53,263 nt of DNA from assembly GCA_964383855.1 (NCBI GenBank), contig CAYLIP010000008.1:1-53263 (forward strand), in the 5' to 3' direction. The stretch is from CAZHAC01 sp964383855 (GTDB lineage: Bacteria > Chloroflexota > Dormibacteria > Dormibacterales > Dormibacteraceae). Numbering within the stretch: the first letter of the stretch is position 1; every line of letters begins with the position of its first letter. The position numbers and the translations under genes are program-made. The notes beneath the pieces are model-generated. The model worked only from the letters and a program-made list of their open reading frames with translations. It searched no databases and was not told the origin of the DNA. Shown one piece after another: positions 25,337 through 33,916 of this stretch.

Positions 25337-26472
25337 TCGGCGGGCGCCTCAAGCACCTCTTTAGTGTGCTGCCCGAGAAGCGGGGGCGGCCGGCGCACGG
25401 TGAAGGGCTCGGCGTCCAGCCGCCAGGGGGTGCCCACCATGTGCCACTCGCCCGCCTTGGGGTGCGCGACGCTGACCTCGACGGCGCGTGCCCGAACGGC
25501 CGGATCGGCGAAGACCTGGGCCAGGTCGAGGATCGGGCCGGCGGGCACGCCGGCGGCGTCGAAGGCGTCCTTCCAGCCGGCCGTCGGGCGCTGGCGCAGC
25601 CGCCGCTCGATCTCCTCGGTCAGCGCCGCCCGGTTCTGCTGCCGCTCGCGATTGCCGGCAAACCGCGGGTCCTGCGCCAGCTCGGGGGCGCCGATCGCGG
25701 TCGCGAAGGAGCGAAACTGCGACTCCGACCCGACCGCGACGTTGATGAAGCCGTCTTCGGTGGCGAAGGTTCCGTAGGGAGCGATCGTGGGGTGCACGTT
25801 GCCCTCGCGCCGCGGCGCCTCGCCGGTCGCGAAATAGCGGCCGCCCTGGTAGGTCAGCAGGGCCATCAGCGAGTCCTGCATGGCGACGTCGATGTGGCGC
25901 CCGCGCCCGGTGCGCTGGCGCTCGTAGAGCGCGGCCAGGATGGCGTGCGCCGCGAACATGCCGGCCGAGATGTCCCCGATGGGCACTCCGAACTTGACCG
26001 GCGGCCCATCCGCGAAGCCGGTCAGGCTCATCACGCCCGAGGTCCCCTGCACGATCTGGTCGTAGCCCGCCAGGGCGGGCCGATCCTGGCCGAAGCCGCT
26101 GATCGAGCAGTAGACGAGCCCGGGGTTCCCCGCGCTGAGCTCCTGATGGCCGAGGCCCAGGCGGGCCGCCGTGCCCGGGCGCAGATTCTCGACCAGCACG
26201 TCGGCGGACGCCGCCAGGCGCCGGGCCGCGGCCAGCCCCTCGCCCGACTTGAGGTCGAGGACCACGCTGCGCTTGTTGCGGTTGACGGACATGAAGTAGG
26301 ACGACTCGCCTTCCACGAAGGGCGGCCCCCAGCCTCGCGACTGGTCGCCCTCCGGCGGCTCGACCTTGACCACGTCCGCGCCGAGGTCGCCGAGCAGCAT
26401 CGTGCAGTAGGGGCCGGCGAGCGCGATCGTCAGGTCCAGGACGCGAACGTCCTCGAGTGGGGAAGCAGGCAT
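25333..26472 (-). CDS. CaiB/BaiF family III CoA-transferase
   Basis: A 379-residue family III CoA-transferase. VLDLTIALAGPYCTMLLGDLGADVVKVEPP near residues 11-40, RNKRSVVLDLK near 66-76, LVENLRPGTAARLGL with its catalytic-region residues and ISGFGQ near 133 are all characteristic. The catalytic Asp is expected in the DISAGMFAA segment. It moves CoA between carboxylic acids in the cytosol; the acids are unknown. The start ATG at 26472 faces the divergent SDR gene across a very short gap. Confidence 0.9.
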   Translation of the reverse strand: MPASPLEDVRVLDLTIALAGPYCTMLLGDLGADVVKVEPPEGDQSRGWGPPFVEGESSYFMSVNRNKRSVVLDLKSGEGLAAARRLAASADVLVENLRPGTAARLGLGHQELSAGNPGLVYCSISGFGQDRPALAGYDQIVQGTSGVMSLTGFADGPPVKFGVPIGDISAGMFAAHAILAALYERQRTGRGRHIDVAMQDSLMALLTYQGGRYFATGEAPRREGNVHPTIAPYGTFATEDGFINVAVGSESQFRSFATAIGAPELAQDPRFAGNRERQQNRAALTEEIERRLRQRPTAGWKDAFDAAGVPAGPILDLAQVFADPAVRARAVEVSVAHPKAGEWHMVGTPWRLDAEPFTVRRPPPLLGQHTKEVLEAPAD

Positions 26473-26477
26473 TTGCC

Positions 26478-26483
26478 TATTCT
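26478..26483 (+). promoter_or_regulatory. -10 box TATTCT of the SDR gene
   Basis: TATTCT lies 7 nt before the GTG at 26491. It decides for this start over the in-frame GTG at 26485, which would be only 1 nt after the box. The box lies in the 18-nt space between the divergent starts 26472 and 26491. Confidence 0.5.
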
Positions 26484-26490
26484 CGTGGCC

Positions 26491-27195
26491 GTGGCCAGCG
26501 TGTTGATCACAGGCGTGGGACGGCCGGGCGGCATCGCGACCGCGTGCGCCCGCGTCCTGGCCGCCGACGGCTGGAACCTGGGCCTCCAGTGGTACGACCA
26601 CGATCCCGCCGCCCTGCTGCCCGAGCTTCGCGCGGCCGAGGTGGAGGTCGAGTGCTGCCGGGCCGACCTCGGCACCGCCGACGGAGTGGCCACGGCCTGG
26701 AACCAGCTCTCGGGCGCGGTGGGCCCCTTCAGTGCGCTCCTGCTGCTGCATGCGCACTGGGAGCCGGGCGGTGTCAACGAGATCGACCTCGAGCACTTCG
26801 ACCGCCATTTCCACGTCAATGTGCTGGGGTCGGCCCGCCTGATCCAGCGGTTCGCCGCAGGGCTCCGAGCCGAGGCCGGACGGATCGTCGCCTTCACCAG
26901 CGACGCCCTCGACGGCGAGGTCGCCTACGGGGCCAGCAAGAGAGCGCTCGACCGCGTGGTCCTGGCCGCGGCGCGCGAGCTGGCGGCGCAGGGGATCAGC
27001 GCCAACTGCATCAAGCCGGGCCCCACCGACACCGGCTGGATGTCGCCGGAGGTGGAGGCCGAGGTGCGCCGGAGGACGCCCTTCGGCCGCCCGGGCATGC
27101 CCGCCGACCTGACCGGCCTGGTCCGCTTCCTGCTCTCGCCCGAGGGTGGCTGGATCAACGGCCAGGTGCTCCACTGCGACGGCGGCTTCGCCTGA
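26491..27195 (+). CDS. SDR-family oxidoreductase
   Basis: A 234-residue short-chain dehydrogenase. The nucleotide motif reads TGVGRPGGIA near residues 7-16, a variant of TGxxxGxG. The catalytic pair YGASK lies near 149-153 and NCIKPGPTDTGWM follows as expected. The NNAG motif is replaced by LLLHAHWEPGG, so the protein is divergent in the cofactor-stabilising loop. The C-terminal NGQVLHCDGGFA is typical. Cytosolic oxidoreduction with NAD(P)H is expected. It is divergent from the CoA-transferase, which may share its pathway. Confidence 0.82.
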   Translation: MASVLITGVGRPGGIATACARVLAADGWNLGLQWYDHDPAALLPELRAAEVEVECCRADLGTADGVATAWNQLSGAVGPFSALLLLHAHWEPGGVNEIDLEHFDRHFHVNVLGSARLIQRFAAGLRAEAGRIVAFTSDALDGEVAYGASKRALDRVVLAAARELAAQGISANCIKPGPTDTGWMSPEVEAEVRRRTPFGRPGMPADLTGLVRFLLSPEGGWINGQVLHCDGGFA

Positions 27196-27227
27196 CCCTC
27201 CGGACCTGCCGCGCCCCGCTCCTTCGC

Positions 27228-27233
27228 TAGGCT
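27228..27233 (+). promoter_or_regulatory. -10 box TAGGCT before the Ski2-like helicase
   Basis: The same hexamer that precedes the UvrD gene. It ends 7 nt before an ATA codon at 27241 that is in frame with the helicase. If the leaderless rule holds, ATA would be the start codon. Confidence 0.35.
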
Positions 27234-27267
27234 CTGCGGCATAGCCACCCGCTCCAAGACCAAGAGC

Positions 27268-29658
27268 CTGATCTCGCAGTTCCAGGCGCAGCTGCCCTGG
27301 CCACTCGACCCCTTCCAGGTCGAGGCCGCCGAGAAGCTGGACGCCAACGCGGGGATCCTCGTCTCCGCGCCCACGTCGAGCGGCAAGACGGTGATCGCCG
27401 AGTACGCGATCTTCCGGGCGCTCGAGGAGGGCGCGCAGGCCATCTACACGACGCCGCTCAAGGCGCTCAGCAATCAGAAGTACCGCGACTTCGCGCGCGA
27501 TCGAGGCGCCGGCGCGGTCGGGCTGGTGACCGGCGAGAACACGATCAACGACGGCGCGCCGGTGGTCGTGATGACGACCGAGATCCTCCGCAACGTCATC
27601 TACGAGGACCCTGGCCGTCTCGACCGCGTCCGTTACGTGGTCCTCGACGAGGTCCACTACATCGACGACTTTCCGCGCGGCTCGGTCTGGGAGGAGATCA
27701 TCGTCCAGGCCCCCGCCCACATCAAGTTCGTCGGCCTCTCGGCCACCATCGGCAACTACGGCGAGGTCGCGGACTGGATGGCGGAAAACCGCGGCCCGAT
27801 CGGCACCGTCTTCCACGACGTCCGGCCGACCGAGCTCAAGCTCTGGCTCTCGATGCAGAACCGCTTCTATCCGCTCTTCGGCGCCGAGGGGCAGATCGAC
27901 CAGCGGACCTGGGCCAAGGCCTCCCAGGAGGAGGAGGCGGCCTTCCGGGTGCAGCAGTTCCGGCGCATGCCCGCCAACGACATGCTGCACGTGATCGAGG
28001 AGCTGGCGCGGCTGGAGATGGTCCCGGCGATCTACTTCATCTTCTCCAGGCGGGGATGCCGGGAGGCGCTGCAGCGCTGCTCCTACCACGACCTCGACCT
28101 CACCACGGACGCCGAGAAGGCGCGAATCGACGCCTACGCGAGCCAGCGGCTGGCGGGCCTCCGCGACCGGGACGAGGCTCAGCTCTACGCCCGGATGGTC
28201 GACGCCGGGATGCTCCGCCGGGGGCTGGCGGTGCACCACGCCGGGCTCATGCCGTACCACAAGGAGCTGGTCGAGGAGCTTTTCCAGCAGGGCTTGATCA
28301 AGGTCGTGTTCGCCACCGAAACGCTCTCGCTGGGCATCAACATGCCCGCCCGATCGGTGGTCATCTCGTCCTTCACCAAATTTGACGGCGTCTCCTTCTC
28401 GACGCTGACCACGGGTGAGCTGACCCAGCTCATGGGCCGCGCCGGCCGCCGCGGAATCGATCCCGTGGGGCACGGCGTGATCCTGAAAGAGTCGGACGTC
28501 GAGGTGGGGACGATCTACGAGGTGGCCATGGGTGAGGGCCTGGTCGTGGAGTCCAAGTTCCTGCCCAACTACAACATGGCGCTCAACCTGCTCCGCATCT
28601 ACACCCCGACCGAGGCCGACCAGCTGATGTCCCGCTCCTTCGGCCAGTACCAGAAGCGGACGGCGGCGACCGAGGTCGCCGAGCGCATGGCCAACGCGCG
28701 CAGCCGCCTGGCCGACCTGCGCTCTCTGTGGAAGGAGTCGGCCGACGGCTGCCGCATCGAGGACGTCGCCGAGTACTTCAAGATCGAGGATCGCCGCCGG
28801 ACGATCCGGGTCGAGATGCGCCGGCTGCGCCGGGAGGCGGGCGTGGAGCGGCGCGGGCGCCGGGGATCGCGCGGACCGCGGGCACTGGGGGCGGCCGGGC
28901 GCCACCTGAAGAACCTGGAGATCGAGGGCCGGGGCCTGCTCGAGCGCCAGCGCAAGCTGAAGGTGGTCCGCTGCCCGCGCTTTGGCGAGCACCTCTCGGC
29001 CTACGGCGAGATTCGCGAGCTGGAGCGGGAGCTGCGGACGGGAGAGCGGCAGGTCGGCGAGCAGATGGACGAGTACGTCCGCAAGCTGCGCCGCCTGATC
29101 CGGATCCTGACCGAGACCGGCTTCCTGGCCGATGACAAGCCCACCGAGAAGGGGATGCTGGCCTCCCGCATCTACGGCGAGAACACGCTGCTGGTCACCG
29201 AGGCGGTCTGGAACGGCTGGCTGGAGGGCATGGATCCGGCCGATCTCTGCGCGGTGCTGGTCATGCTGACGGCCGAGGACCGGCAGCGGGGCGACCGCGA
29301 CCGCGGCCCCCGGCCGCCACGCCGCTACCCCAGCCCGGCCGTCGCGCAGACCGCCCGCCTCCTGCGAACGCTCTATTTCCGGTTCGCCGACATCGAGGCC
29401 GACCTCGACGAGCCGAACCTTCGAGCCCCCTCCCACGACTTCATCGACTTCGCCTTCCGGTGGGCCGGCGGCGAGGCGCTGGATTCCATCCCGCTGCCGC
29501 CCAACGTGGACATCGGAGATGCCATCAAGGCCATGAAGGGCCTCTACTCCCTGCTCCGCCAGCTCGAGTTCGCCCTGCGCTCGATGGGCCTGCCGCTGGC
29601 GCCGGCAATCGGGAAGGCCGTGGAGGCGATGGAGCGAGACGTCATCAACCGGACGTAG
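27268..29658 (+). CDS. Ski2/Mtr4-like superfamily 2 RNA helicase
   Basis: About 796 residues of a DEAD/DEAH-like helicase with a C-terminal DSHCT region, as in actinobacterial HelY. LPWPLDPFQ is the Q-like motif, SAPTSSGKT Walker A, TPLKALSNQK motif Ia, LDEVHYIDD motif II, GLSATIGN motif III and QLMGRAGRRGID motif VI. The tail includes DFAFRWAGGEALDSI. It unwinds RNA and probably aids RNA decay or ribosome biogenesis. The first start-like codon with complete motifs is CTG at 27268. Nine further in-frame codons lead to ATA at 27241 behind a -10 box, so the start is uncertain. Confidence 0.88.
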   Translation: MISQFQAQLPWPLDPFQVEAAEKLDANAGILVSAPTSSGKTVIAEYAIFRALEEGAQAIYTTPLKALSNQKYRDFARDRGAGAVGLVTGENTINDGAPVVVMTTEILRNVIYEDPGRLDRVRYVVLDEVHYIDDFPRGSVWEEIIVQAPAHIKFVGLSATIGNYGEVADWMAENRGPIGTVFHDVRPTELKLWLSMQNRFYPLFGAEGQIDQRTWAKASQEEEAAFRVQQFRRMPANDMLHVIEELARLEMVPAIYFIFSRRGCREALQRCSYHDLDLTTDAEKARIDAYASQRLAGLRDRDEAQLYARMVDAGMLRRGLAVHHAGLMPYHKELVEELFQQGLIKVVFATETLSLGINMPARSVVISSFTKFDGVSFSTLTTGELTQLMGRAGRRGIDPVGHGVILKESDVEVGTIYEVAMGEGLVVESKFLPNYNMALNLLRIYTPTEADQLMSRSFGQYQKRTAATEVAERMANARSRLADLRSLWKESADGCRIEDVAEYFKIEDRRRTIRVEMRRLRREAGVERRGRRGSRGPRALGAAGRHLKNLEIEGRGLLERQRKLKVVRCPRFGEHLSAYGEIRELERELRTGERQVGEQMDEYVRKLRRLIRILTETGFLADDKPTEKGMLASRIYGENTLLVTEAVWNGWLEGMDPADLCAVLVMLTAEDRQRGDRDRGPRPPRRYPSPAVAQTARLLRTLYFRFADIEADLDEPNLRAPSHDFIDFAFRWAGGEALDSIPLPPNVDIGDAIKAMKGLYSLLRQLEFALRSMGLPLAPAIGKAVEAMERDVINRT

Positions 29659-29704
29659 GCCGGGCAGCCGCTGGGCGAGGGCTTGCGCGCCCTGGCACCT
29701 CCCC

Positions 29705-29710
29705 TAACCT
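29705..29710 (+). promoter_or_regulatory. -10 box TAACCT of the epimerase gene
   Basis: TAACCT ends 7 nt before the ATG at 29718. No Shine-Dalgarno is present in the interval, so a leaderless transcript is expected. Confidence 0.45.
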
Positions 29711-29717
29711 TCACCAC

Positions 29718-30836
29718 ATGACGGCCAAGCGGCGGATCCTGGTCACGGGCGTCGCCCGCTGGTGGGGCGCCCGCCTGGTCCAGCGCCTGGTCGAGGACCC
29801 CGACGTCGACGAGGTGATCGGCATCGACATCAACGAGCCGCGCCATGACCTCGGCCGCGCCGACTACCTGCGGCTCGACATCCGCCACTCGCTCATCGGC
29901 AAGCTCGTGCGCGCGGTTGGCATCGACACCGTCGTCCATACCGGCACCACCATCGACTCCTTCGACCTCAACCCGCGCCGCGCGCACGAGACCAACGTGA
30001 TCGGGACGCTGAACCTCCTCGCCGGCTGCGCCGGTGCCGATAGCCCGGTCAAGAACTTCATCCTCAAGTCCTCCGGCCACGTCTACGGGGCCCGCCACGA
30101 CCTGCCCGCCCACCTGCGCGAGGACCGGCGGCTGGCGGTCGACTCGCCGCACGCCTTTGTTCGCGACATCGTGGAGGTCGAGTCCTATTTGGACGATTTC
30201 GCAGTTCAGAATCCCTCGATCCGGATCGTCCTCCTGCGCTTCGCCAACAGCCTCAACCCGGACGAGCCGCCGCCCCTGGCCCGCTACCTCGACCTGGACA
30301 TCGTGCCCACCGTGGCCGGATTCGATCCCGTGCTGCAGCTGATCGACCACGAGGACTGCACCGAGGCGCTGCGCCTGGCCACGGTCGGCGCCGGCAAGGG
30401 GCCCTACAACATCGCCGCGCCCCGCCCGCAGCCGCTGACCGCGCTGCTCGGCGCGGCCGGCAAGCCCCACCTGCCCCTGCTGCCACCGCTCGGCACCTCG
30501 CTGGCGGCGAGCGGACTCCACCGGCTGGGCCTCGCCTTCCTCTCGCCGCAGCTGATCGACCTTCTGAAATGGGGTCGCACCCTGAGCACGGGACGCGCCG
30601 AGCGCGAGCTTGGCTTTCGCGCCGTGCGCGACACCGGCGCCGCCTTCGAGCGCTTCATCCAGGAGCGGCGGGTGATGCCGTTCTGGCCCGACAGCCTGGC
30701 CTACCAGTACGAGAAGGAGCTGGAGGACTTCATCCACGCCAGGCGAGCCGAGGATCCAGGATCCAACGGCAGGCAGAGCAAGGCCTCCGCCCCGCCCCGG
30801 CCCCGCGCCGGCAGATCAGCAGCCCGTCGCCGCTGA
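29718..30836 (+). CDS. NAD-dependent epimerase-like protein without the YxxxK motif
   Basis: A 372-residue extended-SDR protein. ILVTGVARWWGARLVQRL near residues 7-24 is a degenerate glycine motif, and SSGHVYGA near 114-121 marks the catalytic serine strand. Where YxxxK is expected the sequence reads FVRDI (AFVRDIVEVESYL). Layout and phrases such as LLRFANSLNP and VAGFDPVLQLIDHEDC recall the mycobacterial Rv0501/GalE2 group. A cofactor-binding but non-epimerase role is plausible. The last 30 residues are basic and low complexity (PRPRAGRSAARRR). It follows the helicase gene by 59 nt. Confidence 0.8.
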   Translation: MTAKRRILVTGVARWWGARLVQRLVEDPDVDEVIGIDINEPRHDLGRADYLRLDIRHSLIGKLVRAVGIDTVVHTGTTIDSFDLNPRRAHETNVIGTLNLLAGCAGADSPVKNFILKSSGHVYGARHDLPAHLREDRRLAVDSPHAFVRDIVEVESYLDDFAVQNPSIRIVLLRFANSLNPDEPPPLARYLDLDIVPTVAGFDPVLQLIDHEDCTEALRLATVGAGKGPYNIAAPRPQPLTALLGAAGKPHLPLLPPLGTSLAASGLHRLGLAFLSPQLIDLLKWGRTLSTGRAERELGFRAVRDTGAAFERFIQERRVMPFWPDSLAYQYEKELEDFIHARRAEDPGSNGRQSKASAPPRPRAGRSAARRR

Positions 30837-30862
30837 GGCCGGTCGGGGCCCGAAGGCCCGGC

Positions 30863-31627
30863 TCAGCCGGCCCCCGTGCCACCTCCGTCGATCACCACCA
30901 CCTCGCCGTTGACATAGCTGGCCGCGTCGGAGACCAGGAAGGCGACCGCGCCGGCGATCTCCTCGGGATCGCCGATCCGGCCCATCGGATTCTCCGAGAG
31001 CGAGTGGTTGAGAATCGCCTCGTTGCTCCAGAGCGCCTCCGCAAAGCGCGTCTTGAAGAGCCCCGGCGCCACGCAGTTGACTCGAACCCTTCCACCCAGC
31101 TCCTTGGCCAGCGACTTGGTCAGCATGATCACCCCGGCCTTGGTGATCCCGTAGACGCCGAGGCCGGGAGACGGCCGCAGCCCGCCCGTGCTGGCGATGT
31201 TCACGATCGAGCCCCCGCTGCGCTCCATCCAAGCCTCCACGACCAGCTTGGTGAGGATGAAGTAGCCCCGCAGGTTGACCTCGAAGGTCTTGTCCCAGAC
31301 CGACAGCTCGGCGTCGATGATCGGCCCGAAATAGGGGTTGGTGCCGGCGTTGTTGACCAGTATGTCGATGCGGCCGAAGCGCTCCATGGTCCGCTCGACC
31401 AGGCCGCGCAGGTCGTCCTCCCGGCCGGCGTGCGCCGCCACCGCCAGGGCGCTGCCGGGAAAGCGTGCGTTGATGCGAGCCGCCACCTCATCGAGGTCGG
31501 GCTGCTTGCGACTGCTGAGCACGACCTTCGCGCCTTGCTCGGCCAGGCCCTCGCTGATTGCCTCGCCCAGGCCCCGCGAAGCGCCCGTCACGATCGCCAC
31601 CCGGCCGCCGAGGTCGAAGTTGGGCAC
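30863..31627 (-). CDS. SDR-family oxidoreductase
   Basis: A 254-residue classical SDR. TGASRGLG near residues 13-20, NNAG near 91, the catalytic serine in NIASTGG, YGITK near 159-163 and NCVAPGLFKTRF are all present, with DGGGTGAG at the end. Probably an NAD(P)-dependent alcohol or 3-oxoacyl reductase. The GTG at 31627 is chosen because TATCCT lies 8 nt before it and the family N terminus follows at once. It is divergent from the gene at 31650, and its 3' end is convergent with the epimerase gene. Confidence 0.88.
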   Translation of the reverse strand: MPNFDLGGRVAIVTGASRGLGEAISEGLAEQGAKVVLSSRKQPDLDEVAARINARFPGSALAVAAHAGREDDLRGLVERTMERFGRIDILVNNAGTNPYFGPIIDAELSVWDKTFEVNLRGYFILTKLVVEAWMERSGGSIVNIASTGGLRPSPGLGVYGITKAGVIMLTKSLAKELGGRVRVNCVAPGLFKTRFAEALWSNEAILNHSLSENPMGRIGDPEEIAGAVAFLVSDAASYVNGEVVVIDGGGTGAG

Positions 31628-31649
31628 CTGCGCATAGGATAATTCCGGC
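31628..31649. promoter_or_regulatory. 22-nt divergent promoter space
   Basis: Contains TAGGATAAT on the plus strand (31635-31643; GATAAT ends 6 nt before the GTG at 31650) and TATCCT on the minus strand, 8 nt before the GTG at 31627. The two boxes are the same bases read in opposite directions, so the promoters must exclude one another. Confidence 0.5.
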
Positions 31650-32102
31650 GTGGAGATGACCTCCTCGAAATCGGCCGAGGAGATCCTCGAAAGAATCTTC
31701 CAGCCGACCCCCAAGCCGAGCGCGCTGGACCAGGCTGAGGAAACGCTGCGGCATCCTCGGAAGCTCGTCTACACAGCCATGTCCAACCGCAACTTCTACT
31801 GGCGCGCGCACGTCCAGAAGTTCGTGCTCGACTCGGGCATGGTCCCGATCAGCCCCTTCATGCTCTTCGATTACTACCTGCTGCACACCGTGCCCAAGAG
31901 CATCGTCCGGGAGGCGATGAACAACCTGCTCGCTCGGTGCGACGAGTGCTGGGTGTTCGGGCGGATCTCGCTGGGGGTGAAGGTGCAGGTGGGGATCGCC
32001 AAGCGGCTCAACAAGCCGGTGCGCTATTTCGACATCTCGGAGCTGCCGGTCACCATCCTGCCCATCTCCGAGGAGACCGCCGAGGAAGAGATCCGGGACT
32101 AG
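31650..32102 (+). CDS. Unknown protein, possible deoxyribosyltransferase-like fold
   Basis: A 150-residue soluble protein. KLVYTAMSNRNFYWRAHVQKFVLDSGMVPISPFMLFDYYLLHTVP, then LLARCDECWVFGRISLGVKVQVGIAKRLNKPVRYFDI, resembles the layout of nucleoside 2-deoxyribosyltransferase-like and related domains: an N-terminal strand with a small polar motif, then a DxxWVFG segment before a helix. No catalytic residues can be assigned with certainty. GTG at 31650 is used; an in-frame ATG at 31656 is an alternative. Its last 4 nt overlap the convergent HAD gene. Confidence 0.6.
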   Translation: MEMTSSKSAEEILERIFQPTPKPSALDQAEETLRHPRKLVYTAMSNRNFYWRAHVQKFVLDSGMVPISPFMLFDYYLLHTVPKSIVREAMNNLLARCDECWVFGRISLGVKVQVGIAKRLNKPVRYFDISELPVTILPISEETAEEEIRD

Positions 32103-32740
32103 CGCTGGATCAGGGGGCCCAGCTCGCCGAGCGAGCGGAGGTGCTCGTGGTCGGTGCCCTCGCACATGCCGAAGGGGTCAAGGTGAAGGGGCCGGACGCC
32201 CGCCGCGCGGGCGCCGCCGACGTCGAAATGGACGCTGTCGCCGACGTGTAGAGCCCGCTCCGGGTCGATCCCGCCCAGCCGCTCCAGCGCCAGGTGGAAG
32301 ATGCGGGGATCGGGCTTCTCCACGCCGACCACGGTCGAGTCGAGAACGGCTGCGACCGCCGTCCCCGGCCCCTCCCCCGCCTGGCAGACGGCGAACTCGA
32401 GCAGGTCGTGCTCGACGGTGCCGTCGCTGTTGGAGACGATGGCCACCGGCACGCCGTGCTGGACGATCCGGCGCAGGGCCACCACCGATTCCTCGATCAC
32501 CGAGGTCCACCTGATCCCGGAGAGGCGGCTCACGAGCTCCGGCTCCGGCGGCCGCCCGGCAGCTGCGGCGTAGGCGGGCCAGTACACGCCCGGCGCCGGG
32601 GTCCGGTCCAAAGCGGCCATTCCCGCGTGGTGGGCGCGCCGGTGCTGGACCTCCTCCTCCACGGCCAGAACCTCCCGCACCTCCTGGAAGTTGGGCAGAA
32701 GGAAGACGCCGCCCGCGTCGAGGAGCAGCGCCTCGATCAC
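32099..32740 (-). CDS. HAD-superfamily hydrolase
   Basis: A 213-residue HAD protein. LLLDAGGVFL near residues 5-14 stands for motif I, but the usual DxD is D-A-G, so the second acidic residue is missing. IVSNSDG near 101-107 is motif II and KPDPRIFHLALE plus HVGDSVHFDVGGARAAG are motifs III and IV. Phosphatase activity is likely weak or altered. The GTG at 32740 overlaps the stop of the DUF2342 gene (GTGA), so the two proteins are coupled. Confidence 0.8.
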   Translation of the reverse strand: MIEALLLDAGGVFLLPNFQEVREVLAVEEEVQHRRAHHAGMAALDRTPAPGVYWPAYAAAAGRPPEPELVSRLSGIRWTSVIEESVVALRRIVQHGVPVAIVSNSDGTVEHDLLEFAVCQAGEGPGTAVAAVLDSTVVGVEKPDPRIFHLALERLGGIDPERALHVGDSVHFDVGGARAAGVRPLHLDPFGMCEGTDHEHLRSLGELGPLIQR

Positions 32741-33867
32741 GCTGGCGCCGGCTGTCCCAGGCGCCGCCCGCCTCCGGTGACCCGGGCGACCCAGTGGTCG
32801 GGCCGGCCGAGCTCGGCCAGGGACGGCATGTTGTCGGCGCTCTCCCAGGCCAGGTTCAGGACCTCCATGCCGTGAGCGTCGTGGACGCGCTGCGCGAAGT
32901 CCTCGCCACGCCGGTACTGCTGCAGCTTGAGATCGAGCCCGGTCAGCTTCCAGAACAGCTCCTCGAGAATGCTCTTCTCGCCCTGGCGCCGCCGGTAGGC
33001 GCCCTCCAGCTCGTCGAAGGATGAGAGCACCCGGCGGCCGGCCAGGTTCATGACCAGGTTGCTGTAGCCCTCGACCATCGACATCGTGGCCTGCATTCGC
33101 TTCAGCAGCGCCCACTGCGACGGGAGCCTGACGGTGAGCGCGAGGACGCGGCCGGCGCCGCCCGGCCCCTTCGGACCCGCCATCGCAAGCAGCTCTCGGA
33201 TCGCGGAGTCGATGTGCTCCCCGAGCCAGGGGTGGGCGCCGAACTGCCAGGCATGGGTCATCTCGTGGAGGATCAGCCAGCGGCGCAGGTCGTCACCCGG
33301 CAGCCGGGCCTCCTCCTCCCAGGCTCGAACGTTGGGCTCGACCAGATAGAGGGAGTGCGAGACGGCGCCCCCGACCGGCTCGCGGCCCATCAGCTGGGGG
33401 TCGAACTGGCCGAGGACGCGGGTGGCGAGGAAGCTGAGCAGCACGGCCGTGTAGCGGTTGACGCCCGCCCGGCCGAGGTCGACCAGGCGGTTGTCGGGTA
33501 TGGCGCCGGATGCGGCCGCGGGATCGATGACCCGGGCCAGGATGTCCACGTTGACGTCGATCCAGCGAGCGCGGTCGAGAGCCTCGAAGGGCGGCAGCTC
33601 GAGATTCCGCGTCTCGCCGACGGCCTCGAACAGCGGCTGCCGCATCTCGGCGGCGAACTCGGCGTAGCGCGCCTCGAGCGCTCGCCGCGCGGCCGGCGCA
33701 AGCGGCTCGGAGGCGGGAAGGCGGGCCGCGGCCAGCCGCCGCACCTCGTCCCAGTCGATCACCCGGCCCGGCTGGGCGCTCCGAGGGCGGGCCAGCTCCA
33801 CGGCCGCCGCCGCGGCGATGCCGCCGGCGACCCCGAGCACCACGCCGGCCGCAACCCTGGCCCTCAC
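32737..33867 (-). CDS. DUF2342-type zinc metalloprotease-like protein
   Basis: A 376-residue protein with an N-terminal membrane helix (VAAGVVLGVAGGIAAAAAVELA) and a zincin motif HEMTHAWQFG (HExxH) near residues 201-210. The later segment MVEGYSNLVMNLAG supplies the likely third-ligand glutamate. The family is common in Actinomycetota and relatives and has been annotated in connection with coenzyme F420 gene neighbourhoods, but its substrate is unknown. It would act at the membrane. TAGCCT lies 8 nt before its GTG at 33867. Downstream it overlaps the HAD gene. Confidence 0.85.
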   Translation of the reverse strand: MRARVAAGVVLGVAGGIAAAAAVELARPRSAQPGRVIDWDEVRRLAAARLPASEPLAPAARRALEARYAEFAAEMRQPLFEAVGETRNLELPPFEALDRARWIDVNVDILARVIDPAAASGAIPDNRLVDLGRAGVNRYTAVLLSFLATRVLGQFDPQLMGREPVGGAVSHSLYLVEPNVRAWEEEARLPGDDLRRWLILHEMTHAWQFGAHPWLGEHIDSAIRELLAMAGPKGPGGAGRVLALTVRLPSQWALLKRMQATMSMVEGYSNLVMNLAGRRVLSSFDELEGAYRRRQGEKSILEELFWKLTGLDLKLQQYRRGEDFAQRVHDAHGMEVLNLAWESADNMPSLAELGRPDHWVARVTGGGRRLGQPAPA

Positions 33868-33875
33868 AGCCCTAG

Positions 33876-33881
33876 AGGCTA
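33876..33881 (-). promoter_or_regulatory. -10 box TAGCCT of the DUF2342 gene
   Basis: Read on the minus strand, TAGCCT lies exactly 8 nt before the GTG at 33867, with no Shine-Dalgarno between them. Confidence 0.45.
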
Positions 33882-33916
33882 CCTAGTGTTCCGTCCGGGA
33901 AACCGCAGACAGACCA

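Noticed and set aside
26473..29436. Very long minus-strand frame opposite the Ski2-like helicase (upstream part of a 1367-codon frame)
   Set aside because: It is an antisense shadow caused by GC-rich codon use; only the part from 26472 down to 25333 is a real gene (CoA-transferase). The upstream part is Leu/Arg/Gly-rich without domains.
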